Source: Flavisolibacter longurius (lineage in GTDB: Bacteria; Bacteroidota; Bacteroidia; Chitinophagales; Chitinophagaceae). Taken from it: DNA of 64,000 bases. Numbering within the stretch: position 1 is the stretch's first letter; the number at the start of each line of letters is the position of its first letter. A program made the position numbers and the translations under genes. This document shows, one piece after another, positions 34,598-43,204 of the stretch. The stretch lies in assembly GCA_013327885.1 (NCBI GenBank), contig JABUMY010000007.1, positions 124,001-188,000 on the forward strand. The letters are read 5' to 3'. The notes under the pieces are model-generated. The model did no database searches. It was not told the origin of the DNA and was given only the letters and a program-made list of their open reading frames with translations.

Positions 34598-35383
34598 CTA
34601 TTTATTGCATCCGCAGCCCCAGGTATAATTCGGCCGCATTTCAACCTTTATCGAAGCTACTTTTTCGCCACTGATGTAGCGGGTGCTTACCGGTTTGCTT
34701 TTGGCAAAATAACCCGACAGCCAGGTGATCTTCCCTGTTTTTGCATCGTACTTGTATTTGCCTGTTTCCCCGTTGTCGAGCCAGCGGTAAGTGCCGTTGG
34801 CATTTAGCCGGAAATACCCTTGCGGAATGGATTTGTAGGCAACAATGGCACCGGCACCCTGGTACTGCTGGTAGTGGCAATTGTAATTGCCAAACACCAG
34901 CGGCCCGCCTGCCGATTCCGCAGTTGGTTTCTCTTCTTTTTTGACGGGTGTGGTTTCGTTTCTTTTCACTTGCGCAGCGACTGTAGTGGTTGTCCCTTTT
35001 TTGCTGTACAGTGCTATGTCGCCGTCTCGCCGTTGCTTTAGTTCCGGCAGCAGTGCAATGGCCTTTTCCAGCGATGCTTTTCCAGCCGCATCCTTGCCCA
35101 TGGCAAGCTGGCAAAGACCCAGTAGGTAATAGGAGATGGAATGGTTGGCATCCATGCGCAGGATGGCTTCAAACCGCCAGGAGGCGTAGTCGTAGGATTT
35201 GGCCTCAAAGCTTTCCAGGCCGTAGACCATCTCGTAACCGATCGTACCCATGCTGGTTTCGGCAGAACGTTTTTCATAAGCTGCTTTTATATGCGCCATG
35301 TAGTTGGTCAGCGTGTCGGATTGTGCCTTGCCGGTAAGGGAGAAAAAAACGGCCAGTAGTAGGGTGCAGAGTTTTGTTTTCAT
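34598..35383 (-). CDS. Secreted TPR-like protein (261 aa)
   Basis: Signal peptide MKTKLCTLLLAVFFSLTGKAQ. Residues about 45-115 form TPR-like helices (ASWRFEAILRMDANHSISYYLLG, of which LGLCQLAMGKDAAGKASLEKA is typical). A Lys/Thr-rich linker follows, then a C-terminal beta domain (YNCHYQQYQGAGAIVAYKS, GYFRLNANGTYRWLDNGETG) ending in WGCGCNK. The end domain resembles the one in the ankyrin protein at 39257. Function unknown. Confidence 0.72.
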   Translation of the reverse strand: MKTKLCTLLLAVFFSLTGKAQSDTLTNYMAHIKAAYEKRSAETSMGTIGYEMVYGLESFEAKSYDYASWRFEAILRMDANHSISYYLLGLCQLAMGKDAAGKASLEKAIALLPELKQRRDGDIALYSKKGTTTTVAAQVKRNETTPVKKEEKPTAESAGGPLVFGNYNCHYQQYQGAGAIVAYKSIPQGYFRLNANGTYRWLDNGETGKYKYDAKTGKITWLSGYFAKSKPVSTRYISGEKVASIKVEMRPNYTWGCGCNK

Positions 35384-35556
35384 AACGTTAGTTTCTGCGC
35401 CCCAAAATAGGTTTTATTCTGGTTAAATCCGAATGGCAAAAGGGAAGGAGCCTGCTGCCAGTTTTTGCTTTGAGTGAAAAAACCTCAGTCAATTTTTAAC
35501 GATTGCAATTGAAAGCTGGATAGGTGAAATGCCATTGAATTTTCATCCAAGCATTG

Positions 35557-36039
35557 TCAGATGTTTAAGCTGTCATAGGCCCAATGCAAGAGTGCCTGGC
35601 GCTGTTTTCGCCGGCAGGAAGTATCACCGGGACGACAGCCTTTTTTTATTTGTGCAATGTGCCGTACCATGGCTTTCCAGCGACCGATCTGCCGGAGATC
35701 ATCTTCTGATCTTCGCCCCATAAAGTACCGGCAATACCACTGAAACCAACCCCTGGGATCTTGTGGGTTGATCCAGCCTTTCTTTTTCCAAACCGAAAGC
35801 GGCTGCGACGCATCTACTTTAAAATAGTTTAATTGGGCATCGCCCCTTGGCGAGGGGCCGTGGTAAAGTTTTGCTTTGGCAAACCAAGCCGCCGGGAATT
35901 CCGCCTTGCAGTCGGTAAGGTAACGGCCGCCAAATACACCCAGCTCCAGCATGTCGGCGGGGGTAAGCTGCGGCGTGAAGTCGGGATGAAAGTTTTTTCC
36001 CACCGGCTCGGTAAGAAGGTAGGTGTAACTTCTCTGCAT
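35557..36039 (-). CDS. Conserved protein of unknown function (160 aa, GWFQWYCRYFMGRRS family)
   Basis: It contains the block DPRGWFQWYCRYFMGRRSED and RQIGRW with a distal LLHWAYDS, which I recognise as a conserved family spread through bacteria and fungi without an assigned function. FGGRYLTDCKAEFPAAWF at about 39-56 is also typical. Rich in Trp, Arg and Tyr, cytoplasmic. The ATG at 36039 (MQRSYTYLL) is chosen; an in-frame ATG at 36129 would extend it by 30 residues. Confidence 0.72.
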   Translation of the reverse strand: MQRSYTYLLTEPVGKNFHPDFTPQLTPADMLELGVFGGRYLTDCKAEFPAAWFAKAKLYHGPSPRGDAQLNYFKVDASQPLSVWKKKGWINPQDPRGWFQWYCRYFMGRRSEDDLRQIGRWKAMVRHIAQIKKGCRPGDTSCRRKQRQALLHWAYDSLNI

Positions 36040-36190
36040 TTTATCATGAACGGTTACGGTCCGTTTTGTTACGATTGTGGACGAAGGCATGCGAATGAAA
36101 CAAACAGTGCTAAAAAAAGTTGGGGTCAAAATCTCCCGGCTGCATCTGCGATCAGCGCATTCGGTTTACAGGCGAGTATGCGAAAAGCGA

Positions 36191-36217
36191 AAGGCCACAA
36201 TTATAAACTGCGGCCTT
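36191..36217 (-). terminator. Probable terminator of the 85-residue gene
   Basis: Stem aaggccaca / tgcggcctt with one G-T pair, 40 bases beyond the stop of the minus-strand gene at 36256; a short T-rich tail is on the minus strand. Confidence 0.45.
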
Positions 36218-36255
36218 TTCCATACTACTTCAATTTTGCGCTAAAAAATGTCTGC

Positions 36256-36513
36256 TTAGCGGTCGGGTCGCATTGTTGTTTCGTTGCGGTTTTCTTCCCT
36301 GCTATCCATGTCTTCATCACTGCCTGCCCTGCCGGTGGCGGCAGCTTCGCCGGCATCCTGCACAGGGATGCCCATCTGGTCGGCCACATTCATTCTTTCT
36401 TCGAGCGACAATTCCGATAATTCATTGAATTGCTCTACCCGGTCATGGCCGGTTGTTTCTTCATTTTCCCGGCCCGGTCCAAGTGGTTCAGTTATATCCC
36501 TTTCATTTGTCAT
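36256..36513 (-). CDS. Small acidic protein of unknown function (85 aa)
   Basis: A strongly acidic, probably disordered protein (MTNERDITEPLGPGRENEE at the start) with a short helical centre LSELSLEERMNVADQMGI. Asp/Glu/Asn-rich ending. Such proteins are common in Chitinophagaceae near stress genes, but no function can be inferred. Confidence 0.5.
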   Translation of the reverse strand: MTNERDITEPLGPGRENEETTGHDRVEQFNELSELSLEERMNVADQMGIPVQDAGEAAATGRAGSDEDMDSREENRNETTMRPDR

Positions 36514-36806
36514 GATCATCGTTTTTTATAACTGCACAACCTTGGTGCCACAAAGGACAAAACCATTTTTTTAAGCGCTTTACTTTTATGAATGTGGTAA
36601 ACATCTTCTAACCAGTCGTGAGAATAATTGGGATCGCCGCATGCTATTCCTTTTACATTTTGGGCATTGCAAAGGAGAAAAAACGATTTCTAAGAGAGAA
36701 GCCAAAATTTTTGTTGATACACCTTTACACCGGTGGCTGGCAAAGTCTTTGTAAATCATTGCTGGGCGAACGACGGGCCCGCAACTATTATTTTTAAAAC
36801 ACAACG

Positions 36807-37355
36807 ATGAAAACGAACAACAATTTTCGCTTTCCGGCGATCTCACTTTTTTTGATTGGACTAATGATCTCTGTGACTGGTATAGCGCAAACGGAAAAAG
36901 AGGCCAGCCTGATCGAGGACAGTAAAAATGCAAAAGCCGAGTTTGTGAAAAGCGATGACCTGATGCAAAGCTTGTTTGACAATGCCTATGCCTACGTTAT
37001 TTTTCCCAACATTGGCAAAGGCGCCATTGGTATTGGTGGTGCAGCAGGAAATGGCATTGTTTACCAAGGTGGCAATCCAATTGGCAGTGCAAAGATGAAA
37101 CAGGTGAGTATCGGTTTCCAGTTTGGCGGACAAACCTACCGCGAGGTGATCTTTTTTGAAAACGAAGCGGCGCTTGATCGCTTTAAGTCCGACAATTTTG
37201 AGTTTGCTGCACAGGCTTCTGCCGTGGCCGTTGACAAAGGAAAATCTGCCAATGTAAAATACCGTGATGGTGTAATGGTATTTACACAGGAAAAAAAGGG
37301 CTTGATGTACGAGGCTTCCATCGGCGGGCAGAAGTTTGATTACTCCGCTTTTTAA
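36807..37355 (+). CDS. Secreted SYLF/YSC84-like lipid-binding protein
   Basis: Signal peptide up to about residue 28 (FLIGLMISVTGIAQ). The SYLF domain shows AKAEFVKSDDLMQSLFDNAY, AYVIFPNIGKGAIGIGGAAG, GFQFGGQTYREVIFFE and KGLMYEASIGGQKF. SYLF domains bind phospholipid membranes, and bacterial exported versions are of unclear role. 182 residues, full length. Confidence 0.88.
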   Translation: MKTNNNFRFPAISLFLIGLMISVTGIAQTEKEASLIEDSKNAKAEFVKSDDLMQSLFDNAYAYVIFPNIGKGAIGIGGAAGNGIVYQGGNPIGSAKMKQVSIGFQFGGQTYREVIFFENEAALDRFKSDNFEFAAQASAVAVDKGKSANVKYRDGVMVFTQEKKGLMYEASIGGQKFDYSAF

Positions 37356-37386
37356 AAATTTGCAGGAATAACGTTGCTCTTATTTT

Positions 37387-37424
37387 ACACAAAGACCCGG
37401 GTGGACAGCCCGGGTCTTTGTGTT
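37387..37424 (+). terminator. Rho-independent terminator
   Basis: Stem cacaaagacccgggt / acccgggctttgtg-type inverted repeat: cacaaagacccggg (37388-37401) pairs with cccgggtctttgtg (37410-37423). It lies 30 bases beyond the YSC84 stop. The T tail is weak. Confidence 0.65.
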
Positions 37425-37641
37425 GACGGGATTTAGCAAAACGGTAAAGAGGCTTGCCTAGCAAAGTCCGTCACAACAAGTCATTCGCGTTTTCTGGCAG
37501 TTAGCCATTGCTCTTTGCCGCTTTACCCGTATTCGTTTTTATTTAAGCCAACAAGTGCTGAAGATTTGCAACCGGATCAGATCGTTTAACAAGCATTGCT
37601 TGCACTGATCAACCCTTTTTCACCTTTAACCATTACCAGGA

Positions 37642-38394
37642 ATGAATTGCAAATCCTTTTTTACCGCAACTGTTTTAGGCACCTTGTTTATCGCTTGTGG
37701 AAAAGACCCGGAAAACCACCCGCCACCTGCGCCACCTGTAGAAGAAGCTGCAAGGGTGGCTGTGAAGCTTAACGCCGGCTACCTGGCTGCTGATAAAGTT
37801 GATTCGGCCCTGCTTATTTGGGAAACTACCGGTAAGCAACAAACCGAAAAAATGCAGCTTTCCGGCGATACCCTATTTGTGGAAATGAAAAAGCTGGAAC
37901 AGGGCGCAGGCCTGCTGACGATCCAGGTTTTTTCAAAGCTTGCGATACGGCAACGTGACCTGCAATTTGAAAGCCGTTCCGAAAAAACAGTAAGCGGCAA
38001 CACCTCGCTCAACCTCGCGGCGCCAACGGGCTACGACGACCCGGCCTGGATGCCAAGAGTGATCATGATTGACAACCAAACGGGGCTGACCGCCATCGTT
38101 GGGTTGCGGCCAGTGGACCCTTATTTTATGTTGAAAAACATTCCGCCTGGATTTAAAATTGAACACGAACGAAATTACACAGCCATCCCCGGCGGCGCCG
38201 TAATTGTTGGTGGCGGTTTGTGGAAGTGCAATGCCGTTTGCACCGACAGTCGTGGCATCATTGAAAACCGCGAATATTTTAAACCGTTGGCAGCGCAGGT
38301 AGGCAACAAATCGTGGAAGATGGTAGAAACCGGCATTGGCCTTTTTGGCCCGAACAACAGTTCCGGCGGTGTGCTCTATTTCAATCACTGGTAA
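37642..38394 (+). CDS. Lipoprotein of unknown function (250 aa)
   Basis: MNCKSFFTATVLGTLFIACGK is a lipoprotein signal (lipobox FIAC), followed by a Pro-rich linker HPPPAPPVEE. The mature part is beta-rich, with LLIWETTGKQQTEKMQLSGD and AAPTGYDDPAWMPRVIMIDN. No family recognised. Confidence 0.7.
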   Translation: MNCKSFFTATVLGTLFIACGKDPENHPPPAPPVEEAARVAVKLNAGYLAADKVDSALLIWETTGKQQTEKMQLSGDTLFVEMKKLEQGAGLLTIQVFSKLAIRQRDLQFESRSEKTVSGNTSLNLAAPTGYDDPAWMPRVIMIDNQTGLTAIVGLRPVDPYFMLKNIPPGFKIEHERNYTAIPGGAVIVGGGLWKCNAVCTDSRGIIENREYFKPLAAQVGNKSWKMVETGIGLFGPNNSSGGVLYFNHW

Positions 38395-38437
38395 CACTTC
38401 TTCCGATCGCAACAAATCGTAAATCAGTTGTAATTCT

Positions 38438-39190
38438 TTAAGCCACTTGTTGCGTTACCAATGCATTCAGGGTGTCTAAATTTTTTAGAGCATCGCCAAG
38501 CGTATTGTTGAAATAAACATAGACCTCCCGGCCCTCTGCCATCCACGCAGCAATGCGTTTTGCATGGCCGGCTAAAAAGCTGTCGGTATAACCACCGCGA
38601 TAGGTGCCTTCGGGGCCGTGAAAACGCAGGTAAGAAAAATTGCTTGCTACCGAAACTTTTGGCGCGGCGGATCTGGGAAGATCCTGTTCCACCATGCCCG
38701 CACCATAATGTTGCAACACCCGGTAGATGGCGCTGTTGTACCAGGAGTTATCGCGAAACTCCACGGCAATCTTCCAGCCTTTGGCATCGCTGTGCAGGCT
38801 TTCCAGGATTCCTTCCAACTCTTCCCGCTTATCGCTTTTGACCGATGGCGGCAACTGCACCAGCAAGCAGCCTTTTTTATCACCTGCCGCCGCCACAGCT
38901 TCGGTAAAAAGGGCCAGTTCTTTTGCATCAAACTGCAGGCCTTTGGCATGGGTTACGGCCTTTGGCACCTTGAACGTAAACCGGAAATGTGGCGGCACAC
39001 TTTCCCGCCATTTATCCACCGTGACGGGCCTGGGCACTTTGTAAAAGGAGGCATTGATCTCCACAGAAGAATACAGCGTAGCGTAATAACGTAACCGGCT
39101 AAAGCCTTTGGCTTCAGGCGGAAAATCCGCTTGTTTCAGGGGCAAAACAATGTTACTGGTACCGGAATAAAACAAGGGCTTTTCCTCCAT
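38438..39190 (-). CDS. DUF72 (YecE-like) protein
   Basis: 250-residue TIM-barrel-like protein with the DUF72 landmarks YYATLYSSVEINASFYKVPR, FTFKVPKAVTHAKG, LLVQLPPSVKSD, KIAVEFRDNSWYN and VYVYFNNTLGDAL. The family is widespread, cytoplasmic and without established biochemical function. Monocistronic. Confidence 0.9.
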   Translation of the reverse strand: MEEKPLFYSGTSNIVLPLKQADFPPEAKGFSRLRYYATLYSSVEINASFYKVPRPVTVDKWRESVPPHFRFTFKVPKAVTHAKGLQFDAKELALFTEAVAAAGDKKGCLLVQLPPSVKSDKREELEGILESLHSDAKGWKIAVEFRDNSWYNSAIYRVLQHYGAGMVEQDLPRSAAPKVSVASNFSYLRFHGPEGTYRGGYTDSFLAGHAKRIAAWMAEGREVYVYFNNTLGDALKNLDTLNALVTQQVA

Positions 39191-39256
39191 GATGGGAAGC
39201 GTACAAAATGTTTGCCTTGAAAGCTTTTTCCTTCGTTTAGAATTCTTGCAGATAGT

Positions 39257-40330
39257 TTACAAAGTTGTTTTCCGTTGGCCCCTGGTACCACCCACAACAG
39301 CCGATGGCTGCAGGTCGATGATATCCAGTTTACGGACACGCAGGTCATCAAGCGTAGTGGCATTGCGAAGCGTCCAGTCAAAATTGCGGTAACCCTTTTT
39401 CAGCACAATGCCAGGCTGGCCGTTTGCCGGCTCCCATTTGCCCGTAACCCGTTTGCCATCGGTCAGCTTCCAGCTATAGGTGCCGTTTTTATTTACCACC
39501 AACAATTCTGTCGCACCCATCTGGTAATAGGTATCAGTCTCTTTCCCGTTTTTCACTTCGTTGTGGTGGGCCTGCACTTCGCCAATCTTCCATTCGCCTA
39601 CAAACCAGGCCGTCCAGAAAGGCTGCCGTGCTGTGGTTACCACACCGGTCCAGGGGTACCAATCGTTGCCAAGTGCATAGGCATCGGGGTCCACCAGGTA
39701 TTTGCGTTCCGAAAAATCAACCGAGATCTTCCCTGTTGGTTTGGCTACACCCAGCTCTTTCACCACGCCTTTTCGCCAGCCGCCGGGCACCCAGTAAAGG
39801 ATCGAATCGCCGGTGCGGTAGGAGCCAAAAAGCGGCCAGGCCGTGGGGCCGTTTTTTACCACTTGTTGGGGTGTTTCTTTCACCGGCTCTTTGGCTGGCG
39901 GTGTTGCCGGTTCTTTGGGCTTGGGTGAAGGCACCGGCTTTGGTGTTTTGCTGTCCATTGCTGCCTGCAGCAGTTCTACAATATCGTTGGCGCCAACCGA
40001 GCGGGCTTTGTCAATGGCAGTCTGGTTCCACCAGTCTTTTGCGGTGGGGTCAGCGCCGAGGGAGAGAAGATAGCGGACTACCTCGATCTTGCCGCTTCCG
40101 GCAGCCGCCATCAGGATAGTAAATTTTTGCTGGGCCGACTGGTAGTGCACATTGCCGCCGCCCTGGATAATGCTTTTTACTTCCGGCAGGTTGCCGGCAC
40201 TGGCTTCGCGGTACAGGGCGCCGTCTTTTAGTTCCTGGTCGTACTTGGCCCAGGGTCCCGATTGGGCAAATGTTAGTTGGCAAATAAAAAAGAGCAGGAG
40301 GGTAGGTAGGATCGTTTTGGTCGTTTTCAT
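39257..40330 (-). CDS. Secreted ankyrin-repeat protein (357 aa)
   Basis: Signal peptide MKTTKTILPTLLLFFICQLTFAQ. Ankyrin repeats cover about 35-120 (ALYREASAGNLPEVKSII, TILMAAAGSGKIEVVRYLLS, QTAIDKARSVGANDIVELLQ). A Pro/Lys linker (KPVPSPKPKEPATPPAKEP) leads to a beta domain (170-340) with GDSILYWVPGGWRKGVV and a W-rich segment. Similar to the end of the TPR protein at 34598. Probably a periplasmic interaction protein; partner unknown. Confidence 0.8.
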   Translation of the reverse strand: MKTTKTILPTLLLFFICQLTFAQSGPWAKYDQELKDGALYREASAGNLPEVKSIIQGGGNVHYQSAQQKFTILMAAAGSGKIEVVRYLLSLGADPTAKDWWNQTAIDKARSVGANDIVELLQAAMDSKTPKPVPSPKPKEPATPPAKEPVKETPQQVVKNGPTAWPLFGSYRTGDSILYWVPGGWRKGVVKELGVAKPTGKISVDFSERKYLVDPDAYALGNDWYPWTGVVTTARQPFWTAWFVGEWKIGEVQAHHNEVKNGKETDTYYQMGATELLVVNKNGTYSWKLTDGKRVTGKWEPANGQPGIVLKKGYRNFDWTLRNATTLDDLRVRKLDIIDLQPSAVVGGTRGQRKTTL

Positions 40331-40560
40331 GGGGTAAATATAATAGGCAGATGGGATGAAAAGAAGTGGGTTGCGTGGGAATTAAAATGGCGGGAATCCG
40401 ATTGGATTTGCACAAGAAAACTTCCCATGTACAAATATTGAGAAAGATCGATGGCATCCTTGTTTATGCCCAACGTTCCAGAATAGCATACGATAGTATT
40501 TATTGTAAATTTTCAGTACCGCAAAACGTGGTACGCCTTTTTTACACAAAATTGTTACGT

Positions 40561-40836
40561 ATGGACAACAACGAAAAACTTAGAATCATGGATAAGATCA
40601 TCCGTGAGCTGGAAGACATCAACAACAGCAGTACTTCTTTGCTTAAAAAAGTGGCGCAGGTAGAAGCGGAGAACATCAACCTGGGCGACAAATTGCTGGA
40701 AGATAAGCTTCCCGACCTGCACGAAAAGATCGATGCCATGGTAACGGAAAGTGCTACGCTGATAGCCGATTACACCGAAGTGCGGGAGAAATTTTTTAGT
40801 GATAACAACTTGGGTGCGACACCGGAAGGTTCGTAA
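40561..40836 (+). CDS. Small coiled-coil protein (91 aa)
   Basis: ATG 40561 gives MDNNEKLRIMDKIIRELEDI with long amphipathic helices to the end (heptad-like Leu/Ile pattern in LLKKVAQVEAENINLGDKLL). The open frame upstream to 40366 is not coding-like. No domain. Cytoplasmic. Confidence 0.55.
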   Translation: MDNNEKLRIMDKIIRELEDINNSSTSLLKKVAQVEAENINLGDKLLEDKLPDLHEKIDAMVTESATLIADYTEVREKFFSDNNLGATPEGS

Positions 40837-41125
40837 GTGAAATTTTTATCACCAAAACCTTTCTGTAGCAAAACTTACATGGATACAGCTTTGCAAAATT
40901 TTTTTTGCAAGCATAATTGCCATGCTTTCACTACGTACGCCGCACGAAAGCGGTAAGGATCAAAAAGGAATTGGCCAGGCTTCCGCGTGACCGCTAACGG
41001 ATTACAGCGCCCTTTTCCGGTTCTCATACCCTTTTCAACTCGTCTGTGGCATCACATCTGGCGGAATGATTGCCAGGACTGTTTTGCCTGCTTGTCGATT
41101 GCAGATTGCCCATGGCAAACTGGTA

Positions 41126-42400
41126 TTACTTCGGCTGGCAAGTCCCATAGATCGCATCGCGAAAACGCTTGTGCAGCTTTACCCGGTCAAAGGGCAGCAG
41201 TTGGGTAAAGAGCACGGCTGTCAACTCATTTTCGGGATCTACCCAAAACAAGGTGCTGGCAGCACCATCCCAAAAAAACTCACCCACTTTACCATGGTTT
41301 TCTTCGCTATTGGCCGGCGGACGGGTACGCACCGCGAAGTCGATGCCGAATCCCACCGATCCTTTGCTGGGCAGCCACATGCGCTGCGATACCGTATCGG
41401 AAAGATGGCTGGTGGCCATCAGTTTCACCGTTTCTGGTTTCAAAATTTTCACCTTACCCAGCGAGCCTTTGTTCACCAGCATTTGCGCAAACCTGGCATA
41501 ATCATCCAGCGTGGATGTAAGGCCCCAACCACCCGGTTTCAGCGGCCATGCCTTTGCGTTGAAACCGTTGGCCATGCTGTCGGGAATGCGGCTTAGCTGG
41601 CCCACATCGCTGCGGTTGTACAGCGCTGCCAACTGCGGCATATTTTCTGCCGACACCACATAACCGGTATGCGTCATGCCCAACGGGGTAAAAATGGTTT
41701 CCTGCAAATATTGGTCAAAAGGTTTGCCGGAAAGCTGCTCCACCAGCCGGGCCTGCACATCCACCGAAGGGCCATAATTCCATTGGTCGCCGGGATGAAA
41801 CAGGAGGGGAAGCGTAGCCAGCTTTTTAGTCATTTCACCCAACGTGTTTGTCGGGTTCATGGCGTCCGCTTGCTTTACAAGCTCACCCAGTCCGGGCAGT
41901 GTATTGTCAGAAGCAAAACCGGCCGTATGGCGGGTAATGTCCCGGATAGTAATGGGCCGTTTGGCCGGCTCGGTAATTATTTTGCCCGAGGCATCCACGC
42001 CTTTGTACACTTGCATGTCGGTAAACTCAGTCAGGTATTTCGAAAGCGGTTCATCTAATTGAAACAGTCCTTTGTCATACAACGTCATCAGGGCCACGCC
42101 GGTCACCGGTTTGGTCATAGAGAAAATACGCACTAGCGTGTTGCGGTCCATCGGCTTTTGGGCCTCCCGGTCGGCAAAGCCAACGGCGTTGTAATACACT
42201 TCTTTTCCCTTTTCAAATATGAGGGCCGATACACCGGCTGTTTTATTGGAGTCAATAAAGCTTTTTAGGGTGGCATCGATGCGGGCCTTTACCGCTTTGT
42301 CAACGACGGGGGAAAGATTGGGATTGGCTTTGGGCTGGGAACTAGCGAAGATTGAAGCCAGGAGAAAGGTGGTTAGGAATGGGAGAACTGATCTGTTCAT
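41126..42400 (-). CDS. Serine beta-lactamase-fold hydrolase (class C-like), secreted
   Basis: Signal peptide MNRSVLPFLTTFLLASIFASS. Beta-lactamase/transpeptidase-fold: SxxK motif in IFSMTKPVTG, YGP in QWNYGPSVDVQ (Y-x-N position) and HGKVGEFFWDG near the HxG-type third motif. LGMTHTGYVVS is typical of EstB-like esterases and D-aminopeptidase-like family members. At 424 residues it is more likely an esterase or peptidase than an antibiotic resistance enzyme. Confidence 0.88.
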   Translation of the reverse strand: MNRSVLPFLTTFLLASIFASSQPKANPNLSPVVDKAVKARIDATLKSFIDSNKTAGVSALIFEKGKEVYYNAVGFADREAQKPMDRNTLVRIFSMTKPVTGVALMTLYDKGLFQLDEPLSKYLTEFTDMQVYKGVDASGKIITEPAKRPITIRDITRHTAGFASDNTLPGLGELVKQADAMNPTNTLGEMTKKLATLPLLFHPGDQWNYGPSVDVQARLVEQLSGKPFDQYLQETIFTPLGMTHTGYVVSAENMPQLAALYNRSDVGQLSRIPDSMANGFNAKAWPLKPGGWGLTSTLDDYARFAQMLVNKGSLGKVKILKPETVKLMATSHLSDTVSQRMWLPSKGSVGFGIDFAVRTRPPANSEENHGKVGEFFWDGAASTLFWVDPENELTAVLFTQLLPFDRVKLHKRFRDAIYGTCQPK

Positions 42401-42423
42401 TGGTTGCCGTTTAGAGGTATCAA

Positions 42424-42431
42424 CAAATCTA
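42424..42431 (-). promoter_or_regulatory. Candidate -7 box for the serine hydrolase
   Basis: CAAATCTA on the plus strand reads TAGATTTG on the minus strand (exact TAnnTTTG), 24 bases upstream of the ATG at 42400. Confidence 0.45.
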
Positions 42432-42526
42432 AGCTATCCCGAACAGGAAAATGCGTGTTGATGAAACCTGCGGAAAACGGGGCAAGCCTTAACGAATCGA
42501 TAGTAGGCCAGAAAGCAGAAATTAAA

Positions 42527-42534
42527 TAATTTTG
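42527..42534 (+). promoter_or_regulatory. -7 promoter box for the 94-residue gene
   Basis: TAATTTTG (exact TAnnTTTG) ends 4 bases before the ATG at 42539, again suggesting a leaderless mRNA. Confidence 0.5.
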
Positions 42535-42538
42535 CGCC

Positions 42539-42823
42539 ATGATAAAGTTCGGCTCCCGTGTTATTTGTGTCAATGACCAGTTTAGCGACGAGCAGATCGC
42601 TATGATCCCCAACCGCCCGGTGAGGGACCAGGAATACACCATTGATGAAGTAATGATCACACGCAGGGGTAAAGCCGTAACGCTTGTTGAGATCGACAAC
42701 CCGCCGTTAAAACACCCGACCGGTCTTGGCACCTTTATTCCCTCGTTTGACATTAACCGCTTTAAAGAGATGGAAGAGCTGCCAGCAGAAGAAGTAAAAA
42801 AGGCTGAAGAAGCGCTGGCCTGA
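42539..42823 (+). CDS. Small conserved-looking protein (94 aa)
   Basis: MIKFGSRVICVNDQFSDEQI starts a compact beta-rich protein with YTIDEVMITRRGKAVTLVEI, suggesting a small SH3-like barrel, followed by an acidic helical tail. The start is fixed by the adjoining promoter box. The family is unrecognised; cytoplasmic. It diverges from the serine hydrolase gene. Confidence 0.62.
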   Translation: MIKFGSRVICVNDQFSDEQIAMIPNRPVRDQEYTIDEVMITRRGKAVTLVEIDNPPLKHPTGLGTFIPSFDINRFKEMEELPAEEVKKAEEALA

Positions 42824-43204
42824 TAAGCCCCGAAAATTTACTGGATTGTATCAGCTTGTCCACTGGCTGTAGCTATGCAGTTGTTATACTTCTGCCTATA
42901 ACATTGATAAAGGCATGGGATGCACATCCCGTCAATTTTACATTTCCCCAGCTATACAGTCGTGCATTACTAAATAGAAATTAAAGCCAAATGGAAAACT
43001 GGTGGTGCAACAGGTATGGATATACGTAAATAAGGAAATGTTGTATGTCGGTTTAAGCAGATACTCTTATCATCGAAAATAAAAGCAGTCAAATTTTAAA
43101 GCAGAAGGATTGCATTCGGCTTGAGAAATTAATTTGCAGCTCATCAGTTCATCGTAATAAAACCAGGCGCATGAACGGATGATTTTTTCAACCAACCAAT
43201 ATCT
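42824..43204. other. Intergenic region, 381 bases
   Basis: No gene seen. A short palindrome gggatgcacatccc at 42917-42930 resembles a REP-like element. The rest is A+T-rich and should hold the promoter of the T9SS cargo gene. Confidence 0.4.
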
